Positions 1-8,282 of a stretch of DNA of 39,095 nt are shown here, one piece after another. Source of the DNA: a virus. The notes beneath the pieces are model-generated. The model saw nothing but the letters and a program-made list of their open reading frames with translations. It was not told where the DNA came from and did not search any database. The stretch is taken from positions 1 through 39,095 of IMG/VR virus record IMGVR_UViG_3300011116_000569. One strand, written 5' to 3'. Position 1 is the stretch's first letter. Every line of letters begins with the position of its first letter. Both the position numbers and the translations under genes were made by a program.

Positions 1-127
1 AGGGCATCAAGTGGCGCTTCTATCAGGCCAAGGGCTTCGATTACGCCGCCCTGCAGGCCGAACATATTGATGACGTAAGCCGGACCATAAGCCGCGATGG
101 CGGGTCGGCTGTCCTCGACATGAGCCG
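1..127. repeat. Terminal direct repeat, left copy (assembly overlap of a circular genome)
   Basis: These 127 bases are identical to the last 127 bases of the window (38969-39095). The two copies lie in one continuous reading frame when the ends are joined, so the window is a circle opened inside a gene. A length of exactly 127 equals the largest k-mer of a common short-read assembler, so I read it as an assembly overlap rather than a true terminal redundancy of the virion DNA. The molecule may be circularly permuted or have ends elsewhere. Confidence 0.95.
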
Positions 128-191
128 CAAGAAATTCCCGATGTTTGTCAGCCCGGCCAATGTGCCGGATAGCGGATTCGGCAATCCCTGA
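1..191 (+). CDS. C-terminal end of head-tail adaptor/connector protein (gene continues from 38227)
   Basis: This is the 3' end of the gene that begins at 38227. The reading frame enters at base 3 and closes with TGA at 189-191. Joined across the circle the product is 310 residues. The stop overlaps the ATG of the next gene by one base (TGATG), which suggests translational coupling to the downstream tail gene. The function is discussed at the 38227 entry. The break is purely an artefact of where the circle was opened. Confidence 0.9.
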   Translation, partial: GIKWRFYQAKGFDYAALQAEHIDDVSRTISRDGGSAVLDMSRKKFPMFVSPANVPDSGFGNP

Positions 192-1825
192 TGCGCAAAA
201 CGGCGCTACTCGGCACGAAAAAGAAACAGGTTGCGGTCGGACGGTCTATTCCGTTCCCTATCGAGGGATGGGATACCGTCTCGCCTATTTCTGAAATGTC
301 GCCAAAGCGCGCCCTGATTATGGATAATTTCATCCCGCGTCAGGCGTGGGGTGAATTGCGCAGGGGATGGGCGTCTCACTCGCCTACAGGTGGGACCGGA
401 CCTGTCGAAACTATTATGGCTTATCAGGCCAACAATGCCACCAATGACGCCTTGTTTGCCATAGCATCGGACGGAACGGGCGTATCAAATATCTATGACG
501 TGACCAACACCGTTTCGACGGTTGTGGTGGCGGGTCTGGATAACTCCCGGTTTCAGCACGTCAATTTCACCACGACCGGCGGACATTTCCTTTATGCCGT
601 CAACGGCTCCGACGATCCGCAAATCTGGAACGGGACCGCATGGTCTAATCCGACCATTACGGGCGCAGCGGCGCGGGATTTTGTCGGGATCAACGTCTTC
701 AAAAAGCGCCTGTTTTTCTGCGCGAATGGTAAGATAGGCTTCTATTATCTCCCCATAGACAGCATTCAGGGCGCGGCCTCCTATTACGAACTTGGCAACG
801 TGTTCTCAATGGGCGGCTACCTGATGGCGATGGGAACATGGACCATCGACGGCGGGTCCGGCGTTGACGACCACGCGGTGTTTTATTCGTCGCGCGGTCA
901 AGTGGCGGTGTTTCAGGGAACGGACCCCGGCGATGCTACGGCGTGGAAGCTGGTCGGCGTGTTCAATATGCCGTCGCCGCTCGGTCGGCGCTGCATGTGC
1001 AAGGTCGGAGGCGATCTGTATCTGGTGAGCGTGTCCGGCGTCCTGCCATTGTCGCGCTCGCTGATCCTCGACATTGCCGCTGTCAACAATGTGGCGATTA
1101 CCCAAAACATCTCGCCCACAATGACCACGAGTGCGCAGCTTTATGGCGAGAACTTCGGCTGGCAGCTAATCGGCTATCCGAGAGGCACGCTGGCAATCCT
1201 GAACGTCCCTGTAACGGAAAGCGAACTGTCCTACCAGTACGTTATGAATACCCTGTCCGGCGCTTGGTGTCGATTTGTCGGCCAAAACGCGACATGTTGG
1301 GAATTGTTCAATGATCGGCTTTTCTTTGGGGCGGCTGACGGGCTGGTATGCGAAGCGGACGTTGCGGCGTCTGACGGCGGTGTCGCCATCACAGGCGACC
1401 TCAAGACGGCGTTCAACTATTTCGGGATGCGGGGCTATCAAAAACGCTTTCCGATGCTGCGCCCGCTCATCACGTCCGACAACCGTATCCAGCCCCAGAT
1501 CATTCTGAACGTCGATTTTCAGGACGTTGTACCGACCGGCGCGGTTCCTACCAACACAAACTCCGCAATTTACTGGAACCAGTTTAACTGGAACGCCGCA
1601 TATTGGCCGCCGTCAGAAACGACCTCTAGCAATTGGGTTTCCGTCTCCGGCATCGGCTATTGCGCGGCGGTTCGGCTTCGGGCAACGGCTTCGATTTCCG
1701 GCCTTGATGGCGTTTGGGACATTGGAACCTGGGACCAGACCTTGTGGGATACGGGCGAGAGTACGCCGGTCGTGCTCAAGATCAACGGTTTTGACATCAC
1801 CATGGAACCGGGCGGATTCATTTGA
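191..1825 (+). CDS. Putative structural tail/connector protein, beta-rich (544 aa)
   Basis: The 544-residue protein is rich in Gly, Ser, Thr and aromatic residues, with repeated strand-like blocks and many WN and WD pairs toward the C terminus (around residues 455-530). It has no signal peptide or membrane segment. It sits directly after the adaptor gene and before the ejection proteins, the place where short-tailed phages encode tail-tube or DNA-stabilising connector proteins (P22 gp10 or T7 gp12 type). That role is inferred from position and composition; I see no diagnostic motif. The ATG overlaps the previous stop by one base, and the end overlaps the next start by four bases, so it is part of a coupled operon. 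Confidence 0.6.
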   Translation: MRKTALLGTKKKQVAVGRSIPFPIEGWDTVSPISEMSPKRALIMDNFIPRQAWGELRRGWASHSPTGGTGPVETIMAYQANNATNDALFAIASDGTGVSNIYDVTNTVSTVVVAGLDNSRFQHVNFTTTGGHFLYAVNGSDDPQIWNGTAWSNPTITGAAARDFVGINVFKKRLFFCANGKIGFYYLPIDSIQGAASYYELGNVFSMGGYLMAMGTWTIDGGSGVDDHAVFYSSRGQVAVFQGTDPGDATAWKLVGVFNMPSPLGRRCMCKVGGDLYLVSVSGVLPLSRSLILDIAAVNNVAITQNISPTMTTSAQLYGENFGWQLIGYPRGTLAILNVPVTESELSYQYVMNTLSGAWCRFVGQNATCWELFNDRLFFGAADGLVCEADVAASDGGVAITGDLKTAFNYFGMRGYQKRFPMLRPLITSDNRIQPQIILNVDFQDVVPTGAVPTNTNSAIYWNQFNWNAAYWPPSETTSSNWVSVSGIGYCAAVRLRATASISGLDGVWDIGTWDQTLWDTGESTPVVLKINGFDITMEPGGFI

Positions 1826-2250
1826 GAATTGTTCTGGGCTCCGACGAAAAGGTGGCCGCGTGGGCTTCCGAACGGCTTGGGATTGCGCCGATGATCGGCC
1901 CTCTCACGGCTATCGGGGTGATCGACAGCGAGGGTTCCATCCACGGGGCCATGGTGTTTACGAATTACAATCAGTCCAACATTGACGCAACGGTCGTCGG
2001 CTTCCGTTGTTTCACAAGAAACATTATCCGGGCGGCGGCGGACTATTGCTTCAATCAGCTTAAATGCAATCGCGTGACGTTTCGGACGAAGCGTAAGAAC
2101 AAGGCGGCTTGTCGGATACTTGCCAAGCACATCGGGCCGAACGGGTTCGAGGGCGTGGCAAAATCCTATTACGGGCGGGACAAGAAAGATGACGCAATCA
2201 TTTATCGCCTAGATCGCAACGGCGCGGTCAAGTGGTGTGGAGAGTTCTAA
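1822..2250 (+). CDS. GNAT-like acetyltransferase in the virion module (142 aa)
   Basis: The length and layout fit a small GNAT fold: an N-terminal strand, a central strand segment with AMVFTNYN (residues 43-50), then a helix with R-N-I-I-R (66-70) near the acetyl-CoA loop position, and a late segment with K/R-rich turns. Similar small acetyltransferase-like genes occur in structural operons of many alphaproteobacterial phages. The start is TTG at 1822-1824, overlapping the upstream TGA; no ATG occurs before residue 24, which would remove the first strand. The target is unknown, perhaps a virion or host protein. Family assignment is by pattern only. Confidence 0.6.
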   Translation: MRIVLGSDEKVAAWASERLGIAPMIGPLTAIGVIDSEGSIHGAMVFTNYNQSNIDATVVGFRCFTRNIIRAAADYCFNQLKCNRVTFRTKRKNKAACRILAKHIGPNGFEGVAKSYYGRDKKDDAIIYRLDRNGAVKWCGEF

Positions 2251-3221
2251 TGGAAGCCCCTGCCTATCCGACGCCCCCAGATCCGGCCCAGACCGCGGCG
2301 GCACAAACGCAGTCGAACAAAGAGACGGCTGTAGCCAATGCGAACCTGAACCGAATCGACCAGTTCACTCCGCAGGGTAATACGACCTATCAGGTCACGG
2401 GCACGAATGCGGACGGGACGCCAAAATACCGTCAGGACACGTCATTCTCGCCCGGCGAGCAGCAGGTTTATAACACCAATCTGCAAGCCCGCCAGAACAT
2501 CGGGCAGATCGGCGCGGATCAGTCTCAGCGCATCGGCGGGCTTCTCTCGACGCCGTTCGACATCAATTCGGCGGCGCAGGACCAGTTTTCCGACATTGCC
2601 CGCAAGCGCCTTGATCCGCTTTGGAATCAGCGCATGGAGGCCAAAAAGACGGAACTGATGAATGCGGGCGTGACGCCGGGAACGGATGCCTATGACCGGG
2701 CCATGGGCAATCTGGATCAGTCTCGTAACGACGCCTACAATTCCATGTTCTTGCAGGGACGCGGGCAGGCGGTCAACGAGGCCATGAGCCAGCGCAACCA
2801 GCCGATTAACGAGATTTCCGCGCTTATGTCGGGATCTCAGGTCAGCAACCCTGCGGCTCCGGGCTTCCAGCCGGTCGGAATGGCGAACACCGATGTGGCT
2901 GGCATCATCAACAATGGCTACGGGCAGCAAATGCAGTACGCCAAAGCGCAAAACGACGCCAGCAACGCCACAATGAACGGTTTGTTTAGTTTGGGGGGAA
3001 CTGCGGCGCAAGCAGCGATGATGTGGTCGGATCGACGCCTGAAAACGAACATCCAGCGCATCGGGCGGGCTGACAATGGCCTCCCAATCTATTCATACCG
3101 CTACGTCTGGGGCGGCCCTGTGCAGATCGGCTTCATGGCGCAAGACGTTGAAAAGGTCAGGCCTGACGCGGTGCATGAGTTCGGCGGATTCAAGGCCGTT
3201 GACTACGAGAGGGCTGTTTAA
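2250..3221 (+). CDS. Virion/ejection-type protein ending in an S74 intramolecular chaperone domain (323 aa)
   Basis: The N-terminal 255 residues are Gln/Asn/Ala-rich and helical, like internal virion proteins. The last 65 residues match the peptidase S74 (intramolecular chaperone) family: WSDRRLK at 259-265, then YSYRY and IGFMAQDVEKV. In known members cleavage occurs just before the serine of the SDRRLK motif, here Ser260. I start at ATG 2250, which overlaps the previous stop by one base; a GTG 18 bases upstream lies inside the acetyltransferase gene. S74 domains usually end trimeric fibres or spikes, so a fusion to a helical, ejection-like body is unusual. It lies next to two other ejection candidates. 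Confidence 0.75.
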   Translation: MEAPAYPTPPDPAQTAAAQTQSNKETAVANANLNRIDQFTPQGNTTYQVTGTNADGTPKYRQDTSFSPGEQQVYNTNLQARQNIGQIGADQSQRIGGLLSTPFDINSAAQDQFSDIARKRLDPLWNQRMEAKKTELMNAGVTPGTDAYDRAMGNLDQSRNDAYNSMFLQGRGQAVNEAMSQRNQPINEISALMSGSQVSNPAAPGFQPVGMANTDVAGIINNGYGQQMQYAKAQNDASNATMNGLFSLGGTAAQAAMMWSDRRLKTNIQRIGRADNGLPIYSYRYVWGGPVQIGFMAQDVEKVRPDAVHEFGGFKAVDYERAV

Positions 3222-5191
3222 TGGCCGTCGGTTTTTTTGACACTGAAACAATCGACCCGGCTGCGCCCATGACGCCGCAGGCTATCGAGCGCAAGCGTCG
3301 TATGGCCGAACTGCTGATGAAGCAGGGTTCATCTGACGCGCCTATCCAATCATGGACGCAAGGCGCTGCAAATGTCGCCAAATCTTTGCTTGGCGCGTAC
3401 CAAATGAAAAATGTTGATTCAACCGAAGCCGCTGGTCAAAAGGCCGCCGCATCACAGAATGAACAATTAGTTCGGATGCTTTTGGGCGACACTGGCGGCG
3501 GTGATAGTTCTGCGGGAATGGCTGGCGCATCCCCCGGAATGGACCCAAGTTCGCCCGGTTCTGGCGCTTCTGGTGAATATAAAAAGGTCGTGGCTCAAAT
3601 CGAGTCTGGCGGCAACCCAAATGCACGGAACAAGGATTCTGGCGCGGCGGGCATGTATCAATTCATCCCATCCACATGGAAGGCCTATGCGCCCGCGCCT
3701 GGGGCCAGCCCCTATGACCCGCAGGCCGCAAATCAAGCTTTTGAGCGGTTCACGACCGACAACCGAAACAGCCTTGCGAAGTCTATCGGGCGCACGCCTA
3801 ACGATGCCGAAATGTACCTAGCGCATCAACAGGGCGCAGGCGGGGCGTCAAAGCTCCTAAGCAACCCGAATGCCCGTGCGGCTGATCTGGTAGGGGAACG
3901 CGCTGTCGTGTTGAACGGTGGGCGGCCCGACATGACGGCTGGCGAGTTTGCTAATCTCTGGACCGGAAAATACAATAAGTTTGCCGGAATGCCGTCTATG
4001 ACGGGTTCGCCTATGCCTTCGATGAGCGGTGCGCAACCTACGCAAACCGCATCCGTTACTGACCGGATCACAGGCCGACAAGTTCCGGTAAACCCCGACG
4101 GCACGGCGGCGGATATATTCAACCCGGAAACTGGCCAGCCCGGCGCTATGGCGTTTGCAGGTTCGCAGGGCGGCCAAGGCCCCGGACTGGCGGCAATCAA
4201 TCAGGCGGCCCCTCAAGGCCAGCCCATGCCCCTACAGGGCGCACAGGGCGGAATCCCGGCCCCGCGGGCAACTCCGAACATCGTCCGCGCTCTAGCGGCC
4301 ATAGCCTCCGACCCATGGCTTTCCGATAGCCAGAAGTCCATGGCGATGATGCTGGCGAAAGATCAGATCGCCAAGTCCAACCCGGAATACGGCTTTCAGG
4401 TTGTGGGCGATCAGCTTTATCGCACCGACAAGCGATCGGGGAATGCTGTCCCGATGGGCGTGTCTGCCGACAAGACGACCATGCAAGTCATCGGTCAGGA
4501 CGAGTACGGCAACAATATGTACGGGTTTGTTAACCCGGTCACAAAGCAGATCACGCCGGTTGCGCCACAGGGCACGGTTGCCGCTCAAATGCAGGGCCGT
4601 CAGCAGGCCCCGCAGCCACAGGCCGCACCGTCGCCCGATGGACAGCCCCCGCAGGCAGCGGCCCCGGCTGATGGCATCCCCCCGGCTCCTCCGGGCATCA
4701 ACCCGAAAATCTGGCGCGATGAAAAAACCCGCGAATTGGCGCGTGGCGAGAAGTTCACGGAATCGCAGGGGAAGGCCCTGACGTTCGGCAATCGCATGGA
4801 GAATTCGGAAGGCATCCTTCAATCGCTTGAAAACGAGGGTACCAGCCGCGCCAATCGTCTTGGTGCAAATATACCAATAATCGGCAATTCCGTTGTTTCG
4901 GAAGGCTTCCAGAAATTTCAGCAGGCCGAACGCGAATTTATTAACGCGCTTTTGCGCCGTGAATCCGGCGCGGTCATTGCCGACAGTGAATATAACAATT
5001 TCTCGAAACAGTATTTCCCGCAGCCCGGCGACAGCCCTGACGTGATTGCGCAGAAGCGCCAGTCCCGCAAGGTGGCGATTGACGCCATGAAGAAAGAGGC
5101 CGGCCCGAACTACAAGTCCCCTACGCCTGCCGCTTCGGCTGATGGCTGGCATGAGGTCGCGCCGGGCGTTCGGATTCGGGAGAAAAACTAA
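3221..5191 (+). CDS. Internal virion (ejection) protein with lytic transglycosylase domain (656 aa)
   Basis: Residues about 118-260 form a lysozyme-like SLT domain: the catalytic glutamate is Glu128 in QIESGGNPNARN, followed by GAAGMYQFIPSTW. This domain would cut peptidoglycan glycan strands locally during DNA entry. A Pro/Gln/Ala-rich linker follows (about 260-500). The C-terminal block (about 537-628), with AEREFINALLRRESGA and YFPQPGDSPDVI, is a conserved region I recognise from other phage internal virion proteins. The gene starts one base inside the previous stop (TAATG) and ends one base inside the next start. Together with its neighbours it probably builds the trans-envelope DNA conduit. 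Confidence 0.85.
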   Translation: MAVGFFDTETIDPAAPMTPQAIERKRRMAELLMKQGSSDAPIQSWTQGAANVAKSLLGAYQMKNVDSTEAAGQKAAASQNEQLVRMLLGDTGGGDSSAGMAGASPGMDPSSPGSGASGEYKKVVAQIESGGNPNARNKDSGAAGMYQFIPSTWKAYAPAPGASPYDPQAANQAFERFTTDNRNSLAKSIGRTPNDAEMYLAHQQGAGGASKLLSNPNARAADLVGERAVVLNGGRPDMTAGEFANLWTGKYNKFAGMPSMTGSPMPSMSGAQPTQTASVTDRITGRQVPVNPDGTAADIFNPETGQPGAMAFAGSQGGQGPGLAAINQAAPQGQPMPLQGAQGGIPAPRATPNIVRALAAIASDPWLSDSQKSMAMMLAKDQIAKSNPEYGFQVVGDQLYRTDKRSGNAVPMGVSADKTTMQVIGQDEYGNNMYGFVNPVTKQITPVAPQGTVAAQMQGRQQAPQPQAAPSPDGQPPQAAAPADGIPPAPPGINPKIWRDEKTRELARGEKFTESQGKALTFGNRMENSEGILQSLENEGTSRANRLGANIPIIGNSVVSEGFQKFQQAEREFINALLRRESGAVIADSEYNNFSKQYFPQPGDSPDVIAQKRQSRKVAIDAMKKEAGPNYKSPTPAASADGWHEVAPGVRIREKN

Positions 5192-7212
5192 TGCCCGTTT
5201 TCGAAGTCTCTATCGGCGGCAAAACCTTCGAAATTGACGCGCCGGATCAGGCCGCCGCTTTGAACGCCATGCGCGTTGTCGGCAAGGCTCCTCCGAAGTC
5301 CATTGACCAAGGCGACTGGCAGGGGCTTTCCGACCGTATCGGACAGGCTGAAACAAAGGCCCGCGATGCAGGCCCTATGACGCCTGAAATGGTTGCCAAC
5401 GCCCGACAGGAAGCGGCTCGCAACGAGGGCCGTCTGTATGGCTCGCAGAACGCCGCCAAGGGCGGTGGTGGGTTGTTGGGCGAAGGCGTAGGGCGCGCGG
5501 CTGACAAGTTTGCGCTTGGCCTCCCAAGGCTTGCGGAAGCCTATATGCCGTCCATGCTCGGCGGCCAATCGGCATTGCCGGGGGCGGAAGCACACGAATT
5601 TCTGAAAGCTGCCGACGAAGGCCGCGCACAGGTCAATCCCGGAACCGCTCTTGCCGGCAATGTCGGCGGCGCACTTGGTCAGGCCGTTCTCACGCCGATG
5701 AGTGCGGCGACCATCCCGGCCCGCATTGCTCAATCGTCGGCGGCGTCTGGCCTTATCGGCGCGGGCGAAGCGGCTGTTGAGTCCCGAGGCGACTTGGGAG
5801 AAATCGCCAAGGGCGGCGGGCTCGGCGTGCTGCTTGGCGGCGCAGGCGGGGCGTTGGCCGAAGGCGCTATTGCCGGCGGCCGGGCCGTTGTCGATCCGCT
5901 TCGCGGCGTCGCCAAAACAGGCCCGGCAGATGAGCAGGCTATTGCGCGCATCGCCCTAGAGGCCAAGAACGCCAAACTGTCACCGCAAGCCGTACATGGC
6001 GAACTTAAACGCCTTGGCCCTGATGCTATGTTGGGTGACGCTCTTGGCTTGCAGGGCGCGACTATGGCCCGCTCGGCGGCCAATCTGTCACCAGAAGCGC
6101 GTTCGGTACTTGAAACAACGTCCGGCGCTCGTCTGGCGTCTCAGCCCGCCCGCCTCATCAATGACATTGGGCAGGCCAGCGGCAATCCCGGCCTCAAAAC
6201 CACGTCGCAGCTAACCGAACTGCTTGACAAGGTTTCGCGCCCGAAAATCAATGAAGCATACGACGCCGCCCGTTCTGCGGGGTTCGATCTGCCCAAGACA
6301 CCATTTGACGAGCTTCTGGCCTCCCCCAAGGTGGCGGCGGCGATCAAGCAGGCCACCGACGAAATTAAGGACCGTGTTGCGGCCTATGGCGGCGATCAAG
6401 GGTCGCAGCTTGCCGTCTATGACGCGGCCAAGAAAATCCTCGACAAGCTCGGGTTCCCCGGTGGCGGCCAACAAGGCGACGATATTGCAAAAGCGCTTGC
6501 GCGTAAGTTGCGCGAAACGGTGGACCAGCATGTTCCGAACTATGCTGGCGCTCGCGATATGGCCGCAAAGGTCAAGCGGTCTGGCGAGGGCTTCGAAGTC
6601 GGAGAAATGGCCGCCGCACGCAATCCCGGACTGGACGTTTCCGACGAAATATCCCGCGCGGTCGGAAAAGGCGTTCCCCAAGGCCGTATCGCACAGGGTT
6701 ATGGCGCGCAGCGAATTGAGCAAATTGCGAACAAGGGAGCGAGCGAGGTCAATCTTAAACTGTCTCCCGCCGAAGAAATCGCGGCGCGGGCGGCGGTAGG
6801 CGACGAGAAATTCGGGGAAATCGCAAAGGCGCTGGATCGCGAACGCGCCTTTATGCGGTTCCACAAGGAATTGACGGGCGGCCCTTCGACGGCTCGCCAG
6901 TTGGCGCAACAGATGGCGGGGGCTGGCCTTTCAACGGGCGCGGGCACAGGCGCGGGCTATCTGGCAGGGTTCGATCTGCCGACTTCGGCCTCTATGGGTG
7001 CGGCTCTTGCCGCGGGCAAAAGCGGCGCAAAGGCTATCAGCACCGCCATGAAGGCCAAGACCGAACGTCAGGTCGCAGAGGAATTGGCGAAACTTTTGAC
7101 GCAGCGGGTGATGTATTCGCCCACGCGATCCATGACGACGCGCCGCGCCTTGGTTGAAGAACTTGCCCGCACAGGCTCTAGGGCAGGGGCTTTGTCACAG
7201 GGCAATAACTGA
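5191..7212 (+). CDS. Large internal virion/ejection protein (673 aa)
   Basis: The long, largely helical, Ala/Gly-rich protein has a Gly-rich hydrophobic stretch at about residues 190-235 and another near 575-615. Such segments suit membrane insertion during DNA ejection. No enzymatic motif is visible. Its N terminus (residues 1-30, FEVSIGGKTFEIDAP) looks like a small beta element that is common at the start of phage virion proteins. It follows the transglycosylase protein with a one-base overlap, so the 2250, 3221 and 5191 genes form a three-gene set resembling P22 gp7/gp20/gp16 or T7 gp14-16 in placement. That analogy is inference. Confidence 0.7.
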   Translation: MPVFEVSIGGKTFEIDAPDQAAALNAMRVVGKAPPKSIDQGDWQGLSDRIGQAETKARDAGPMTPEMVANARQEAARNEGRLYGSQNAAKGGGGLLGEGVGRAADKFALGLPRLAEAYMPSMLGGQSALPGAEAHEFLKAADEGRAQVNPGTALAGNVGGALGQAVLTPMSAATIPARIAQSSAASGLIGAGEAAVESRGDLGEIAKGGGLGVLLGGAGGALAEGAIAGGRAVVDPLRGVAKTGPADEQAIARIALEAKNAKLSPQAVHGELKRLGPDAMLGDALGLQGATMARSAANLSPEARSVLETTSGARLASQPARLINDIGQASGNPGLKTTSQLTELLDKVSRPKINEAYDAARSAGFDLPKTPFDELLASPKVAAAIKQATDEIKDRVAAYGGDQGSQLAVYDAAKKILDKLGFPGGGQQGDDIAKALARKLRETVDQHVPNYAGARDMAAKVKRSGEGFEVGEMAAARNPGLDVSDEISRAVGKGVPQGRIAQGYGAQRIEQIANKGASEVNLKLSPAEEIAARAAVGDEKFGEIAKALDRERAFMRFHKELTGGPSTARQLAQQMAGAGLSTGAGTGAGYLAGFDLPTSASMGAALAAGKSGAKAISTAMKAKTERQVAEELAKLLTQRVMYSPTRSMTTRRALVEELARTGSRAGALSQGNN

Positions 7213-7348
7213 CAAACCCGAGCGAGCACATGGCGGCTTTTGTCGTATGATCCGGTCGGGTGAAAAACATCCCGATTATCAGGAAAGCGAACAGTGGCGC
7301 TGCCATCAGAAGCCGCGTTCCCGCTTTAGCGAATAGATTTCTCAACAT
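7178..7348 (-). CDS. Possible antisense small membrane protein (56 aa)
   Basis: A short minus-strand reading frame begins ATG-TTG-AGA right after a perfect AGGAGG (7351-7356 on the complement). The hexamer is 2 bases from the ATG and 5 from the following TTG at 7345, which may be the real start. The product has a basic N terminus and one strong hydrophobic segment (about residues 13-29, LLMAAPLFAFLIIGMFF), then a short tail with two cysteines. It occupies the only sizeable gap in the virion operon (7213-7370) and overlaps the 3' end of the upstream gene by 35 bases. Nothing else supports it, so it may be chance. Confidence 0.3.
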   Translation of the reverse strand: MLRNLFAKAGTRLLMAAPLFAFLIIGMFFTRPDHTTKAAMCSLGFVSYCPVTKPLP

Positions 7349-7370
7349 CACCTCCTGAAAAGGCCCCAAC

Positions 7371-8273
7371 ATGGCACGAAACGGTAGCGGGACATATTCG
7401 ATACCTATCACGCTTGTCCCCAACACGCTCGCCACGGCGGGCGATCTCAACACAAATTTCAGCGATATTGCAACCGCGTTAACTGCATCGCTCCCCCGCG
7501 ACGGTCAGGCGGCCATGACGGGGCAGTTTCAGGCATCAGCGGGCGATACTACGGCGCCGGGCATTTCCTTTTCGGCTGAAACGGGTTCCGGCTTTTTCCG
7601 CAAATCGTCCGGCGTCATTGGCGTTGCCATTCTGGGCGTTGAAATCGGGACTATCTCGGCTTCCGGTTTTTCCGCAGCCCTAACCGGCTTTCCGGGTGAA
7701 TTGCGCGACATTGCAGGATCGTCGGTCCCGACCGGATGGCTGCTTTGCTACGGGCAGGCCATCTCCCGAACAACCTATGCGGCATTGTTTACGGCTATCG
7801 GGACCACGTTCGGCATAGGCGACGGGACCACCACGTTCAACGTCCCTGATCTGCGCGGTCTTGTTCGAGCTGGTCGCGACGACATGGGCGGATCTGCGGC
7901 TAACCGGCTGACGGCCACCACTATCACGGGCGGCGGCGCAACGGTCGGCAATTCAGGCGGTGCCCAGACGCACACCCTGACAACTGCTCAGTTAGCCTCA
8001 CATAGCCATACGGTTTTCGATCCGCAGCATAACCACGCCATCTCGGACGCGGGTCATGCTCATACTTACGACAAAACATCTTCCGGCGGGGCGGGTGCCG
8101 GCTTTGCGGGCGGCGGCGGCGGCAGCGTTACGACGCTCGGAACCGGGTCGGCCTTCGTCGGGATCAGCGTCAATAGCGCATCAACTGGCGTAACGGTTAA
8201 CGCCGCTGGTTCCGGGTCGGCTCATAACAACGTGCAGCCGACGATGATCTTCAACACCATCATCAAGTATTAA
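7371..8273 (+). CDS. Tail fibre protein with phage collar domain (300 aa)
   Basis: Residues about 105-165 match the phage tail collar domain: P-x-GWLLCYGQAISR, YAALFTAIGTTFGIGDG, FNVPDLRGLVRAG. The C-terminal third is Gly-rich with His-x-His pairs (SHSHTV, HNHAI, HAHTY), which in related fibres bind metal along a trimer, and ends in NNVQPTMIFNTIIKY, a usual fibre terminus. The N terminus (NGSGTYSIP, then DIATALTASL) resembles that of the next gene and is probably the virion anchor. It likely forms a trimeric fibre used in host binding. It begins after the 158-base gap that follows the ejection genes; an AAAAGG lies upstream of the ATG. Confidence 0.85.
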   Translation: MARNGSGTYSIPITLVPNTLATAGDLNTNFSDIATALTASLPRDGQAAMTGQFQASAGDTTAPGISFSAETGSGFFRKSSGVIGVAILGVEIGTISASGFSAALTGFPGELRDIAGSSVPTGWLLCYGQAISRTTYAALFTAIGTTFGIGDGTTTFNVPDLRGLVRAGRDDMGGSAANRLTATTITGGGATVGNSGGAQTHTLTTAQLASHSHTVFDPQHNHAISDAGHAHTYDKTSSGGAGAGFAGGGGGSVTTLGTGSAFVGISVNSASTGVTVNAAGSGSAHNNVQPTMIFNTIIKY

Positions 8274-8282
8274 GGGGCCAGA

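Noticed and set aside
1-127. True terminal redundancy or long terminal repeat of the virion DNA
   Set aside because: The repeat lies inside a coding gene and equals a standard k-mer length; an assembly overlap is simpler.
806-1441. Several minus-strand frames across the structural genes
   Set aside because: They mirror well-supported plus-strand genes in GC-rich DNA, lack ribosome binding sites and have no sensible composition.
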